From: Kitasatospora sp052076145
GTDB lineage: Bacteria; Actinomycetota; Actinomycetes; Streptomycetales; Streptomycetaceae
Direction: 5' to 3'
Assembly: GCF_052076145.1 (NCBI RefSeq)
Contig: NZ_CP197246.1
Coordinates: 2,542,001 to 2,606,000 of the forward strand
DNA length: 64,000 nucleotides
Numbering within the stretch: position 1 is the first letter of the stretch; every line of letters begins with the position of its first letter. Shown here piece after piece: positions 33,037 to 40,376 of this stretch. Under the pieces are notes generated by a model. The model did no database searches. It saw nothing but the letters and a program-made list of their open reading frames with translations, and was not told the DNA's origin. A program made the translations under genes and the position numbers.

Positions 33037-33693
33037 GTGACGGCCATCCAGGAGGCGCAGGAGCGCCCGCGCGGTGCCCGCCTGCCGCGAAGCGCCCGCC
33101 GGGAACAACTGCTCGGGGCCGCGCAGGAGGTGTTCGTCGCCCAGGGCTACCACGCTGCGGCCATGGACGACATCGCCGACCGCGCCGGCGTCAGCAAGCC
33201 CGTGCTCTACCAGCACTTCCCCGGCAAACTGGAGCTCTACCTCGCGCTGCTCGACAAGCACTGCGACGCCCTCGTCGACGCGGTCCGCAACGCGCTCTCG
33301 GCGACCGCCGACAACAAGATGCGCGTCGCGGCGACGATGGACGCGTACTTCAACTACGTCTCCAGCGAGTCCGGTGCCTTCCGCCTGGTCTTCGAGTCCG
33401 ACCTGACGAACGAGCCCGCCGTCCGCGAGCGGGTCGAACGGGCCTCGGACGCCAGCGCCACACTGGTCAGCAAGGTCATCGCCGAGGACACCGACCTCCC
33501 CGAGCACGAGTCCAAGCTGCTGGCCGCCGGTGTCTGCGGGATGGCCCAGATCACCGCCCGCTACTGGCTCTCGCAGGGTCTGGAGATCCCGCGCGACGAG
33601 GCCGTGCGGCTGGTCGCGAGCCTGGCCTGGCGCGGTCTGAAGGGCTTCCCGATGCACCCGGTCGACCAGCTGCCGGAGGGCACCGCCGAGTAG
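33037..33693 (+). CDS. TetR-family transcription regulator
   Basis: A 218-residue regulator. The N-terminal helix-turn-helix (about 22-65) reads RREQLLGAAQEVFVAQGYHA, then DDIADRAGVSKPVLYQHFPGK, typical of TetR. The C-terminal ligand and dimer domain is all-helical. The GTG at 33037 has GAGGAG 6-7 nt upstream. TAGAAT at 32952 is a good -10 for this gene. It matches the position of Rv3208 in M. tuberculosis (TetR next to a DUF3107 gene). The target may be the divergent hydrolase; no operator was recognised. Confidence 0.92.
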   Translation: MTAIQEAQERPRGARLPRSARREQLLGAAQEVFVAQGYHAAAMDDIADRAGVSKPVLYQHFPGKLELYLALLDKHCDALVDAVRNALSATADNKMRVAATMDAYFNYVSSESGAFRLVFESDLTNEPAVRERVERASDASATLVSKVIAEDTDLPEHESKLLAAGVCGMAQITARYWLSQGLEIPRDEAVRLVASLAWRGLKGFPMHPVDQLPEGTAE

Positions 33694-33704
33694 CCGATCA
33701 GCGG

Positions 33705-33726
33705 AGCTTCGCCTCCGGGCGAAGCT
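33705..33726. terminator. Short hairpin after the TetR gene
   Basis: AGCTTCGCC pairs perfectly with GGCGAAGCT around a 4-nt loop, 12 bp past the TetR stop and before the DUF3107 gene, which suggests the two are separate transcripts or partly attenuated. Confidence 0.6.
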
Positions 33727-33822
33727 GGTGCTCTAAGGTGAAGCCGTACGGCGCAAGGTCCACGAACAGCAGTTCGGAGGCTTCTGCGCATGGATGCCTG
33801 CAACCCCGGAGGGACGGAAGCC

Positions 33823-34050
33823 GTGGAGGTCAAGATCGGCGTGCAGCACGCGCCTCGAGAGATCGTTCTCGACAGCACGCAGACTGCCGAAGAGATCGAG
33901 AGCGCGGTCGCCAAGGCACTGGAGGGCACCGCGAAGCTCTTCACGCTGACCGACGAGCACGGCCGCCGCGTCATCGTCCCGGCCGAGCGCCTGGCGTACG
34001 TGGAGATCGGCGAGCCCAGCGTGCGCAAGGTGGGCTTCGGCACCCTCTGA
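33823..34050 (+). CDS. DUF3107 protein
   Basis: A 75-residue soluble protein of the actinobacterial DUF3107 family: VEVKIGVQHAPREIVLDSTQ, then EEIESAVAKALEGT, LTDEHGRRVIVPAERLAYVE and a short conserved end. The GTG at 33823 gives the usual family length and lies behind GGAGGGACGG; a longer start at 33790 is unlikely. In M. tuberculosis the homologue is the small T-cell antigen TB9.4 (Rv3208A), also next to a TetR gene. The function is unknown. A 17-bp perfect hairpin follows. Confidence 0.93.
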   Translation: MEVKIGVQHAPREIVLDSTQTAEEIESAVAKALEGTAKLFTLTDEHGRRVIVPAERLAYVEIGEPSVRKVGFGTL

Positions 34051-34059
34051 TGCACCCGT

Positions 34060-34099
34060 CCAGTGCCCCGGCCCCCGCACCAGGGGGCCGGGGCACTGG
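34060..34099. terminator. Strong intrinsic hairpin after DUF3107
   Basis: CCAGTGCCCCGGCCCCC (34060-34076) pairs perfectly with 34083-34099 around a 6-nt loop, 10 bp past the stop. No T-run. Confidence 0.88.
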
Positions 34100-34169
34100 C
34101 GTATCCACCGGCGTATCCGGGTGACAGCTGGGTAAGGGCTCCGCAAGGGACCACCCAGGGAGGCAGCCC

Positions 34170-34451
34170 GTGTACGTCGAGTCGACCGTGTTCGCCCTCA
34201 TCGGCCTCGCCGTGGGCATCGGCGCCGTGGTGCTGCTGCCCGGCTGGTATCCGGGCCCGCGCAGTCTGACCCTCACCACCGGCGTGGTCGCCGCCCTGCT
34301 CGGCGGCGTGATCTCCCGCTACGCCCTGGACGGGCGCCTGCCCGGCCTGTCACTTGCCCTGGCGGCGATCGGCTCGGCGCTGCTGGTCTCCGTACTGGCC
34401 CGCCCTGACCTCGCCGAGCCCCGCCCCCGAGGCCGCCACCGGCACGCCTAG
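34170..34451 (+). CDS. Small membrane protein, three hydrophobic segments
   Basis: A 93-residue protein that I do not recognise. It has three hydrophobic stretches (VFALIGLAVGIGAVVLLP, LTTGVVAALLGGVISRY, LSLALAAIGSALLVSVLA) and a basic, His-containing tail (RPRGRHRHA). The GTG at 34170 follows AGGGAGG by 6 nt. It is convergent with the ferritin-like gene, with a 16-bp gap. Its length and topology are similar to small streptomycete membrane proteins of unknown role. Confidence 0.7.
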   Translation: MYVESTVFALIGLAVGIGAVVLLPGWYPGPRSLTLTTGVVAALLGGVISRYALDGRLPGLSLALAAIGSALLVSVLARPDLAEPRPRGRHRHA

Positions 34452-34467
34452 ACCTGCTGAAGCCTGA

Positions 34468-35199
34468 CTAGGACGCGAGCCCGAGGACGGCCATCCGCTT
34501 GGTGTGGGCCTCGGTGATCCGGTTGAACATCTTGCCGACCTCGACCAGGTCGAAGCCCTGCACCTGGGCCCCGCCGACCAGCAGGTTGGAGAGGGCGTCG
34601 CGCTCGGCGACGACCCGCTGCGCCTGGCTGAGCGCCTCGCCCATCAGCCGTCGGCCCCAGAGCGCCAGCCGGCCGCCGACCCGGGGGTCCTCCTTGATCG
34701 CCTGCCGCAGGCGGTCGACGGCGAACTGGGCGTGCCCGGTGTCGGACATCACCCGCAGCACCAGCTCCCGGGTGTCGTCGTCCAGCCGGACGGCCACCTC
34801 GCGGTAGAAGTCGGTGGCGATCGCGTCGCCGACGTACGCCTTGACCAGGCCCTCCAGCCAGTCCGAGGGCGCCGTCATCCGGTGGAAGGACTCCAGCGGC
34901 TCGACGAAGGGCGTCATCACCTCGGTCGGGTCCGCGCCGACCTCGGCGAGCCGGTCGTGCAGCAGCTGGTAGTGCTGGAACTCGGCCGAGGCCATCCGGG
35001 CCAGCGCCGCCTTGTCGGGCAGGCCGGGGGCGAGCTTGGCGTCCTCCGCGAGCCGCTCGAAGGCGCTCAGCTCGCCGTACGCGAGGGCACCGAGCAGGTC
35101 CAGCACCGCCGCCCGGTAGCCCGGGTCGGCCGCACAGCTCGTCCACGCACCGAGCGAGGTGCCGCCTGCCATCGAGGTCCCGTCCTGCTGAGTCTCCAT
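34468..35199 (-). CDS. Ferritin-fold MiaE-like protein
   Basis: A 243-residue four-helix protein of the MiaE_2 (tRNA-hydroxylase-like) family. Potential di-iron ligands are in GELSAFERLAEDA, SAEFQHYQLLHDRL and SDTGHAQFAVDRL, i.e. Glu, ExxH and His spaced as in ferritin-like folds. True MiaE hydroxylates ms2i6A in tRNA, but the actinobacterial homologues have no shown activity. It sits upstream of and divergent to the DEAD-box helicase, as does Rv3210c next to Rv3211 in M. tuberculosis. The ATG at 35199 is the first plausible start; the upstream site is weak. Confidence 0.82.
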   Translation of the reverse strand: METQQDGTSMAGGTSLGAWTSCAADPGYRAAVLDLLGALAYGELSAFERLAEDAKLAPGLPDKAALARMASAEFQHYQLLHDRLAEVGADPTEVMTPFVEPLESFHRMTAPSDWLEGLVKAYVGDAIATDFYREVAVRLDDDTRELVLRVMSDTGHAQFAVDRLRQAIKEDPRVGGRLALWGRRLMGEALSQAQRVVAERDALSNLLVGGAQVQGFDLVEVGKMFNRITEAHTKRMAVLGLAS

Positions 35200-35261
35200 G
35201 GCTCGCCACCCTAGACCCTCGCGCCCGGCGCGCCCGTGTGCGCCGACGGCCACGGACGGAG

Positions 35262-35683
35262 TAAGACGCGTCACGTGTTCGAGTCGCCGCCTGACTGTAT
35301 GGTGGTAGGGAGGCCCGATGTACCCAGGCAGCACGTGAGTGCTCCGTACGGACACCGGCCTCATGTACGCGGATGCCCGGTCGGAGACCCGATCGGCTCC
35401 GACCTCGGCTTGGACCTCAAGCCTTGGCACCGCATCAGTGGCCGAGCGAGGGTCGCCGCGGACCGCGCCGCTCGGCGAAGGTCCCGCGCATGGCCCCGCA
35501 GGGAATCCTCCCCCACGCCGCCGCACGACGAGCCTTCTGACAGGCCGTCCGTGACGGGCAGGCCGCAGGGGCCGGCGCGGTTGTGCGACCAGCAACTGCG
35601 ACAGGGCCGGAAGGCCCGTACGCAGCCGCAGGCTGCCCGCCGCCCTCTCGCTCTCGGCCCCACCACATGGAAGAGGCAGCACC
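35262..35683 (+). promoter_or_regulatory. Promoter and long leader of the DEAD-box helicase gene
   Basis: TATGGT at about 35299, with GTGTTC 17 bp upstream, is a fair promoter, giving a leader of some 375 nt. The leader has no credible gene but several GC-rich inverted repeats (for example TCGGAGACCCGATCGGCTCCGA near 35380 folds on itself). Long structured leaders are common for RNA-helicase genes, which are often cold-regulated or autoregulated. An SD-like AGAGG stands at 35673-35677. Confidence 0.5.
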
Positions 35684-38038
35684 CTGTCCACCACCGCTGA
35701 ACCCACCAAGACCACCTTCCGAGAGCTCGGGATCCTCCCGGAGACCGCCGAGGCCCTGGAGGCCGTCGGCATCGTCCACCCCTTCCCGATCCAGGAGATG
35801 ACGCTGCCGGTCGCGATGACCGGTCACGACGTCATCGGCCAGGCCAAGACCGGCACCGGCAAGACCCTCGGCTTCGGCCTCCCGCTGATCGAGCGTGCGA
35901 TCGTCCGCGCGGACGTCGACGCCGGCCGCGCCACCGAGGACCAGCTCAGCGACAGCCCGCAGGCGCTGATCGTCGTCCCGACCCGCGAGCTGTGCACCCA
36001 GGTCACCAACGACCTCCAGACGGCCGGCAAGGTCCGCAACGTCCGCGTTCTCGCGATCTACGGCGGCCGCGCGTACGAGCCGCAGGTCGAGGCGCTCAAG
36101 AAGGGCGTCGACATCATCGTCGGCACCCCGGGCCGTCTGCTCGACCTCGCCGGGCAGCGCAAGCTCGACCTGTCGAAGGTCCGCGCGCTCGTCCTCGACG
36201 AGGCCGACGAGATGCTCGACCTGGGCTTCCTGCCCGACGTCGAGAAGATCATCACCATGCTGCCCGCCAAGCGGCAGACCCTGCTGTTCTCGGCCACCAT
36301 GCCGGGCCAGGTCATCAGCCTCGCCCGCCGCTACATGAGCCAGCCGACGCACATCCGTGCCGCCGCGCCGGACGACACCGGCCACACCGTGGCCAACACC
36401 ACCCAGCACATCTTCCGGGCGCACTCGCTCGACAAGGTGGAGATGGTCTCGCGCATCCTGCAGGCCGAGGGCCGCGGGCTGGCGATGGTCTTCTGCCGCA
36501 CCAAGCGCACCGCCGCCAACGTCTCCGACGAGCTGACCCAGCGTGGCTTCGCCGCCGGGGCCGTGCACGGAGACCTCGGCCAGGGCGCCCGCGAGCAGGC
36601 CCTGCGCGCCTTCCGTGCGGGCAAGGTCGACGTGCTGGTCTGCACCGACGTCGCGGCCCGTGGCATCGACGTCGAGGGCGTCACGCACGTCATCAACTAC
36701 CAGTGCCCCGAGGACGAGAAGACCTACCTCCACCGGATCGGCCGCACCGGCCGCGCCGGGGCCTCCGGCACCGCCGTGACGCTCGTCGACTGGGACGACA
36801 TCCCGCGCTGGCAGCTGATCAACAAGGCGCTGGACCTCAACTTCAACGCGCCGGAGGAGACCTACTCCACCTCGGCGCACCTGTACGAGCTGCTGAAGAT
36901 CGCCCCGGGCACCAAGGGCATCCTGCCGCGCTCCGAGCGCACCCGCGCCGGGCTCGGCGCGGAGGCCGTCGAGGACCTGGGCGAGACCGGCGGGCGCGGT
37001 TCGCGCTCCGGCGGTGCCGGTGGGCGCGGCGACCGTGGCGGCCGTGGCGAGCGCGGCGGTGAGCGCGGCGGCGAGCGCAGCGGCGAGCGCGGCGGCCGTG
37101 GCGGTTCCGCCCCGGCGGCGGCGCCGGCTGCGGAGCAGCCCGCCGAGCGCGCGGCCCGGCAGCCGCGTGAGCGTCGCCGGACGCGGGGCGGCGCGGGCTC
37201 CGCTGCCGCCGCCGTCGTCGAGACGTCGGCCGTGGTGGGCATCCCCGCCGAGGCTCCGGCCGAGGGCGACGCACCGCGTCGCCGTCGCCGCCGCTCCCGT
37301 GGCAACGCCGCCCCCGCGGCCGTGGTGACCGAGACCGCCGTGGTCGAGGCTCCCGTGGTCGAGGCGCCGGTCGCGGTCGTCGAGGCCCCCGTGGTCGAGG
37401 CACCGGTCGTCGAGGCACCGGTCGTCGAGGCACCGGTCGTCGAGGCCCCCGCCAAGGCTCCGGCCAAGCGGACCCGCACCCGCAAGGCCGCAGTGGCTTC
37501 CCCGGCCGCCGAGGCGGTCGCGGTCGTCGAGGCCGTCGAGCCGGCCGTGGTGGCCGAGGTGGTCGAGGCGCCGGTCAAGAAGGCGACCCGCACCCGCAAG
37601 ACCGCTGCCAAGAAGACCGCAGCCGTCGAGCCGGTCGCGGTCGTCGAGGTGGCCGTGGTGGCCGAGGTGGTCGAGGCGCCGGTCAAGAAGGCGACCCGCA
37701 CCCGCAAGACCGCCGTCAAGAAGACCGCAGTCGCTGAGGCGGTCGCGGTTGTCGAGGCCGTCGAGCCGGTCGAGGTGGCCGAGGCCCCCAAGGCCCCGGC
37801 GAAGAAGACCGCCGCCCGCAAGACCGCTGCCAAGAAGACCGCAGCCGTCAAGGCGGTCGAGGTCGTCGAGGTCGCGGCGGAGGCTCCCGAGGCACCCGCC
37901 GCGCCGGCCAAGAAGGCGACCCGCACCCGCAAGGCCGCCGCAACCGCTCCGGCGGAGGCTCCGGCCGAGGGTGAGGCCCCGAAGCGCCGCACCCGTGCCC
38001 GCCGTCCGGCCGCCACCGAGGCGACGCCGGAGAGCTGA
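35684..38038 (+). CDS. DEAD-box RNA helicase (RhlE/DeaD type) with long repetitive basic tail
   Basis: A 784-residue ATP-dependent RNA helicase. The Q-motif is FRELGI ... HPFPIQEMTLP; then AKTGTGKT, PTRELCTQV, GTPGR, VLDEADEMLD, SATMP, VCTDVAARGID and HRIGRTGRAG are all intact in the first 420 residues. From about 430 the tail has RGD/RGE repeats, then VVEAP repeats and several KKATRTRK units, probably for RNA binding. No ATG, GTG or TTG lies in frame between the upstream stop (35552) and the ATG at 35798, which would cut off the Q-motif. CTG at 35684, 7 nt after AGAGG, is therefore the likely start. It corresponds to Rv3211 in order. Confidence 0.93.
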   Translation: MSTTAEPTKTTFRELGILPETAEALEAVGIVHPFPIQEMTLPVAMTGHDVIGQAKTGTGKTLGFGLPLIERAIVRADVDAGRATEDQLSDSPQALIVVPTRELCTQVTNDLQTAGKVRNVRVLAIYGGRAYEPQVEALKKGVDIIVGTPGRLLDLAGQRKLDLSKVRALVLDEADEMLDLGFLPDVEKIITMLPAKRQTLLFSATMPGQVISLARRYMSQPTHIRAAAPDDTGHTVANTTQHIFRAHSLDKVEMVSRILQAEGRGLAMVFCRTKRTAANVSDELTQRGFAAGAVHGDLGQGAREQALRAFRAGKVDVLVCTDVAARGIDVEGVTHVINYQCPEDEKTYLHRIGRTGRAGASGTAVTLVDWDDIPRWQLINKALDLNFNAPEETYSTSAHLYELLKIAPGTKGILPRSERTRAGLGAEAVEDLGETGGRGSRSGGAGGRGDRGGRGERGGERGGERSGERGGRGGSAPAAAPAAEQPAERAARQPRERRRTRGGAGSAAAAVVETSAVVGIPAEAPAEGDAPRRRRRRSRGNAAPAAVVTETAVVEAPVVEAPVAVVEAPVVEAPVVEAPVVEAPVVEAPAKAPAKRTRTRKAAVASPAAEAVAVVEAVEPAVVAEVVEAPVKKATRTRKTAAKKTAAVEPVAVVEVAVVAEVVEAPVKKATRTRKTAVKKTAVAEAVAVVEAVEPVEVAEAPKAPAKKTAARKTAAKKTAAVKAVEVVEVAAEAPEAPAAPAKKATRTRKAAATAPAEAPAEGEAPKRRTRARRPAATEATPES
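37330..37460 (+). repeat. Tandem VVEAP-coding repeat in the helicase tail
   Basis: The 15-bp unit GTCGTCGAGGCACCG is repeated with little change about eight times, the four copies at 37395-37454 being almost identical. It encodes VVEAP units. Nearly identical DNA units suggest recent slippage expansion. A second, longer unit encoding APVKKATRTRKTA recurs at about 37566, 37677 and 37906. Confidence 0.85.
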
Positions 38039-38057
38039 CCGAGCGGTCCATCACGGA

Positions 38058-38092
38058 CGGGCGGGCCGGATCGATACGATCCGACCCGCCCG
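38058..38092 (+). terminator. Terminator of the DEAD-box helicase gene
   Basis: CGGGCGGGCCGGATC pairs with GATCCGACCCGCCCG (one mismatch) around 5 nt, followed by TTTCG; 20 bp past the helicase stop. Confidence 0.82.
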
Positions 38093-38127
38093 TTTCGCGC
38101 CCTTCGCCCCGCAAGGAGCCCGCCCCG

Positions 38128-39003
38128 ATGAGCACCCCGCCGTTCCTCGTCCTCCCCTCCTGCGCCCAGGCCCTGCGGCTGAGCACCGCCCGGGGCAGCT
38201 TCGCCGCCCACCTGGCCGAGCCCGCCGGGCCCGCCAAGGGCACCGCCCTGCTGGTGCCCGGCTTCACCGGCAGCAAGGAGGACTTCATCGCCCTCCTGGA
38301 GCCGCTGGCCCTGGCGGGCTACCGCGTCGTCGCGGTCGACCAGCGCGGGCAGTACGAGACCGGCGGCCCGGCCGACCAGGCCGCGTACGCCGTCGGCGAG
38401 CTGGCCGAGGACGTGCTCGCCCTGACCGCCGCCCTGCGCGGGCCGGGCGGGCCGGGCGAGCTGGGCGGCGACGGCCTGCTGCACCTGCTCGGGCACTCGT
38501 TCGGCGGCCAGGTCGTCCGCGAGGCCGTCCTGCGGGCGGGCGGGGAGCTGCCCTGGAGCTCGCTGACGCTGCTCTCCACCGGCCCCGGCGCGATCGACCC
38601 GAGCGAGGCCGCCCGCACGAAGCTGCTGGTGGACGCCCTGGCCTCGATGGATCTGGAGTCGATCTGGCAGATCATGCAGCAGATGGACGAGGGTGCCCCG
38701 GCGCTGCGCCCGGAGATCGCCGACTTCCTGCACCGCCGCTGGCTGGCCAACCTCCCCGAGGCTCTGATCGCCATGGGAAGCCACCTGATCTCCGCCCCCG
38801 ACCGGGTCGGTGAGCTGGCCGCCGTGCCGCTGCCCAAGCTGGTGCTCTCCGGCATCCGCGACTACGCCTGGCCGGTCGAGGAGCAGTCCGCGATGGCCGA
38901 GCGCCTCGGCGCCGACCGGGTCGTGATCGTCGACGCGGCGCACTCGCCCAACGCCGAGCAGCCCGCCGAGACCGCCGCCGCACTGGCCGGTTTCTGGCGG
39001 TAG
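38128..39003 (+). CDS. Alpha/beta-hydrolase
   Basis: A 291-residue alpha/beta-fold hydrolase. Oxyanion region LVPGFTGSKEDF, nucleophile elbow GHSFGG, acid in LSGIRDYAWP and catalytic His in VIVDAAHSPN. The N-terminal strand and the cap region (SEAARTKLLVDALASMDLES) are typical of the general hydrolase family. The substrate is unknown; no signal peptide. The ATG at 38128 has AAGGAG 9 nt upstream. It follows the helicase terminator, so it has its own promoter or depends on read-through. Confidence 0.87.
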   Translation: MSTPPFLVLPSCAQALRLSTARGSFAAHLAEPAGPAKGTALLVPGFTGSKEDFIALLEPLALAGYRVVAVDQRGQYETGGPADQAAYAVGELAEDVLALTAALRGPGGPGELGGDGLLHLLGHSFGGQVVREAVLRAGGELPWSSLTLLSTGPGAIDPSEAARTKLLVDALASMDLESIWQIMQQMDEGAPALRPEIADFLHRRWLANLPEALIAMGSHLISAPDRVGELAAVPLPKLVLSGIRDYAWPVEEQSAMAERLGADRVVIVDAAHSPNAEQPAETAAALAGFWR

Positions 39004-39015
39004 ACCCACTCGCAC

Positions 39016-39042
39016 TGTGATCCACATCACGCCGAGTTGACA
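39016..39042 (+). promoter_or_regulatory. CRP-like site overlapping a TTGACA promoter element
   Basis: TGTGA-tccaca-TCAC (39016-39030) matches the core of the CRP/Cap operator (GTGA-N6-TCAC). TTGACA follows at 39037-39042, with a TTTAGC-type -10 at 39061 after 18 bp. A second TTGACA stands at 39116 with TTAACG 19 bp on. Both point to the 48-codon gene at 39260. If the first promoter is used, CRP would bind close to the -35. Confidence 0.55.
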
Positions 39043-39078
39043 TAGCACAGGACAAAAGTCTTTAGCTCGGGTAATATT

Positions 39079-39241
39079 TGATTCTGTCCGGGAATCATTG
39101 ATCCACGCTGCCCCGTTGACACTGACGTCGAAACCGGGACTTAACGGGCAGGCAATCGCCCGTTAGCCGCAGCCCGGCACCTTGGTTGCTGAGGCACCAG
39201 CAACAACGACCGAACCGAACGAGCCTCGGGAGCCACCGAGG
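39079..39241 (+). ncRNA. Structured 5' leader with four successive hairpins
   Basis: Four perfect inverted repeats follow each other: TGATTC/GAATCA (39079-39097), TAACGGGC/GCCCGTTA nested in CCGGG/CCCGG (39134-39177), GTTGCTG/CAGCAAC (39185-39204) and CCTCGG/CCGAGG (39224-39241). The ribosome-binding site AGAAGGAGAGG comes right after, then the ATG at 39260. The layout is that of a regulatory leader (riboswitch, protein-binding or stable RNA). I do not recognise a known riboswitch class. Confidence 0.55.
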
Positions 39242-39259
39242 TCAGAGAAGGAGAGGCCC

Positions 39260-39406
39260 ATGCGTTTCGAGATCCTCCGCCTGGATGACATCCAGGGCTC
39301 CGCCACCGACACCCAGATCGCCGACGCCGCGACCGTACGCGAGCTCGTGGATGCCGCCGCCCGTACCGGCGAGCGCCTCCTGATCCGCCCGTGCAAGGCG
39401 GTCTGA
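39260..39406 (+). CDS. Conserved-looking 48-residue protein
   Basis: A small soluble protein with a strong ribosome-binding site (AGAAGGAGAGG, 6 nt before the ATG). It begins MRFEILRLDDIQGSATDTQI, continues with a helix (AATVRELVDAAARTGERL) and ends LIRPCKAV, with a single cysteine near the C-terminus. The alternation of a strand, a helix and a strand looks like a compact folded protein, not a leader peptide. I cannot name a function. The long structured leader and CRP-like site point to tight regulation; a very strong hairpin ends the transcript 45 bp after the stop. Confidence 0.7.
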   Translation: MRFEILRLDDIQGSATDTQIADAATVRELVDAAARTGERLLIRPCKAV

Positions 39407-39450
39407 CCGGCGCCGGACGGGCCGACGCCCCGTCCGAGCCTCCGATACCC

Positions 39451-39499
39451 CACTGACGCCCCGTCATCCGACCCATCGGAGGATGACGGGGCGTCAGTG
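39451..39499. terminator. Very strong hairpin after the 48-codon gene
   Basis: CACTGACGCCCCGTCATCC (39451-39469) pairs perfectly over 19 bp with 39481-39499 around an 11-nt loop. It ends the small gene's transcript. Confidence 0.9.
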
Positions 39500-39626
39500 T
39501 GTTCGGGCCCGGCACCGGGCGGGTTTGCCGGTACGCGTCACGGGACATCCCCTTAGGACTGCACGGCACCGCGACGCGCCCCATACGGGTGATCGTCCTT
39601 GACGCGGCGCTCCGGAGGGAGGACCG

Positions 39627-40274
39627 TTGTCGGTTATGAGGGGCGAGCCAAGCTGCCCGAGGTGCGCCGGCCGGGTCCGGGCGCCCGGACTCTTCTCCGA
39701 CACCTGGCAGTGTGACCAGCACGGCGCCGTGCACCCGATGCAGCCGGTGCTGCCCCCGAGCATCGAGGCCCTCGGTGTGGCCGTCACGCGGTCGCAGATC
39801 CCCGTCTGGCTGCCCTGGCCGCTGCCCGTCGGCTGGCTCTACACCGGCATCGCCCACGCGGGGGACGACCTCTCCGGCGCCCGCGCCACCGCCGTCGCCT
39901 GCTCCGGGCCCGCCCCGCTGGGCGGCTTCGGCGAGCTGGTGCTCGTCGCGGAGGAGCTCGGGGTCGGCCTCGGCGCCCGGTACGCGGGGCTCCCCGGGCC
40001 CGACCCGGGCGAGTCCGTCTCGCTCTACAAGCCCGCCGACGCCAAGCTGCTCGCCGCCGGGCGGCCGACGCCGATGTTCCACGTGCCGGACGCAGCGTCC
40101 GACCGCGCCGTCTTCGTCGGCGAGGCACGCGGGCTCTGGCTCTGGGCGATCGTCTGGCCCGAGCAGTCCGGGCTGATGATGTACGACGAGTTGGTGCTCA
40201 CCGACCTGCGGGACGCGGGGGCCGAGCTCGAACTGCTCCCCTGCGGTGCGCTCTCGCCGCGCCTGCTGACCTGA
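39627..40274 (+). CDS. Conserved hypothetical protein with N-terminal zinc-ribbon-like motif (DUF6758-like)
   Basis: A protein of about 215 residues. The first 30 residues hold SCPRCAGRV and WQCDQHGAVHP, which looks like a CxxC / CxxH zinc ribbon. The rest is a mixed fold rich in Trp and Pro (VWLPWPLPVGWLYTGIAHAG, GLWLWAIVWPEQSG) without obvious membrane segments or catalytic motifs. It resembles a streptomycete-specific family (DUF6758, assigned from memory). The TTG at 39627 lies 8 nt after the first of two overlapping GGAGG sequences; the ATG at 39636 is the alternative. It is followed after about 100 bp by the PHP gene on the same strand. Confidence 0.7.
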   Translation: MSVMRGEPSCPRCAGRVRAPGLFSDTWQCDQHGAVHPMQPVLPPSIEALGVAVTRSQIPVWLPWPLPVGWLYTGIAHAGDDLSGARATAVACSGPAPLGGFGELVLVAEELGVGLGARYAGLPGPDPGESVSLYKPADAKLLAAGRPTPMFHVPDAASDRAVFVGEARGLWLWAIVWPEQSGLMMYDELVLTDLRDAGAELELLPCGALSPRLLT

Positions 40275-40376
40275 GCCGACCCGACCTGACCAGGCGCGTC
40301 CGGACGGATTCCGGGCGGATCAAGGCGGCCTCTATCCTGGGCTGAGCTGCCAGCCCACCCCAGGAGTCCAGAGCCA

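Noticed and set aside
35583..35801. Separate 72-codon gene or N-terminal part of the helicase in another frame (ATG 35667)
   Set aside because: Would need a frameshift to reach the helicase; its composition is Pro/Arg/Ser-rich as in shadow frames. Kept only as an alternative to the CTG start.
37330..37460. CRISPR-like regular repeats
   Set aside because: Units are 15 bp without spacers and are in frame within the helicase gene.
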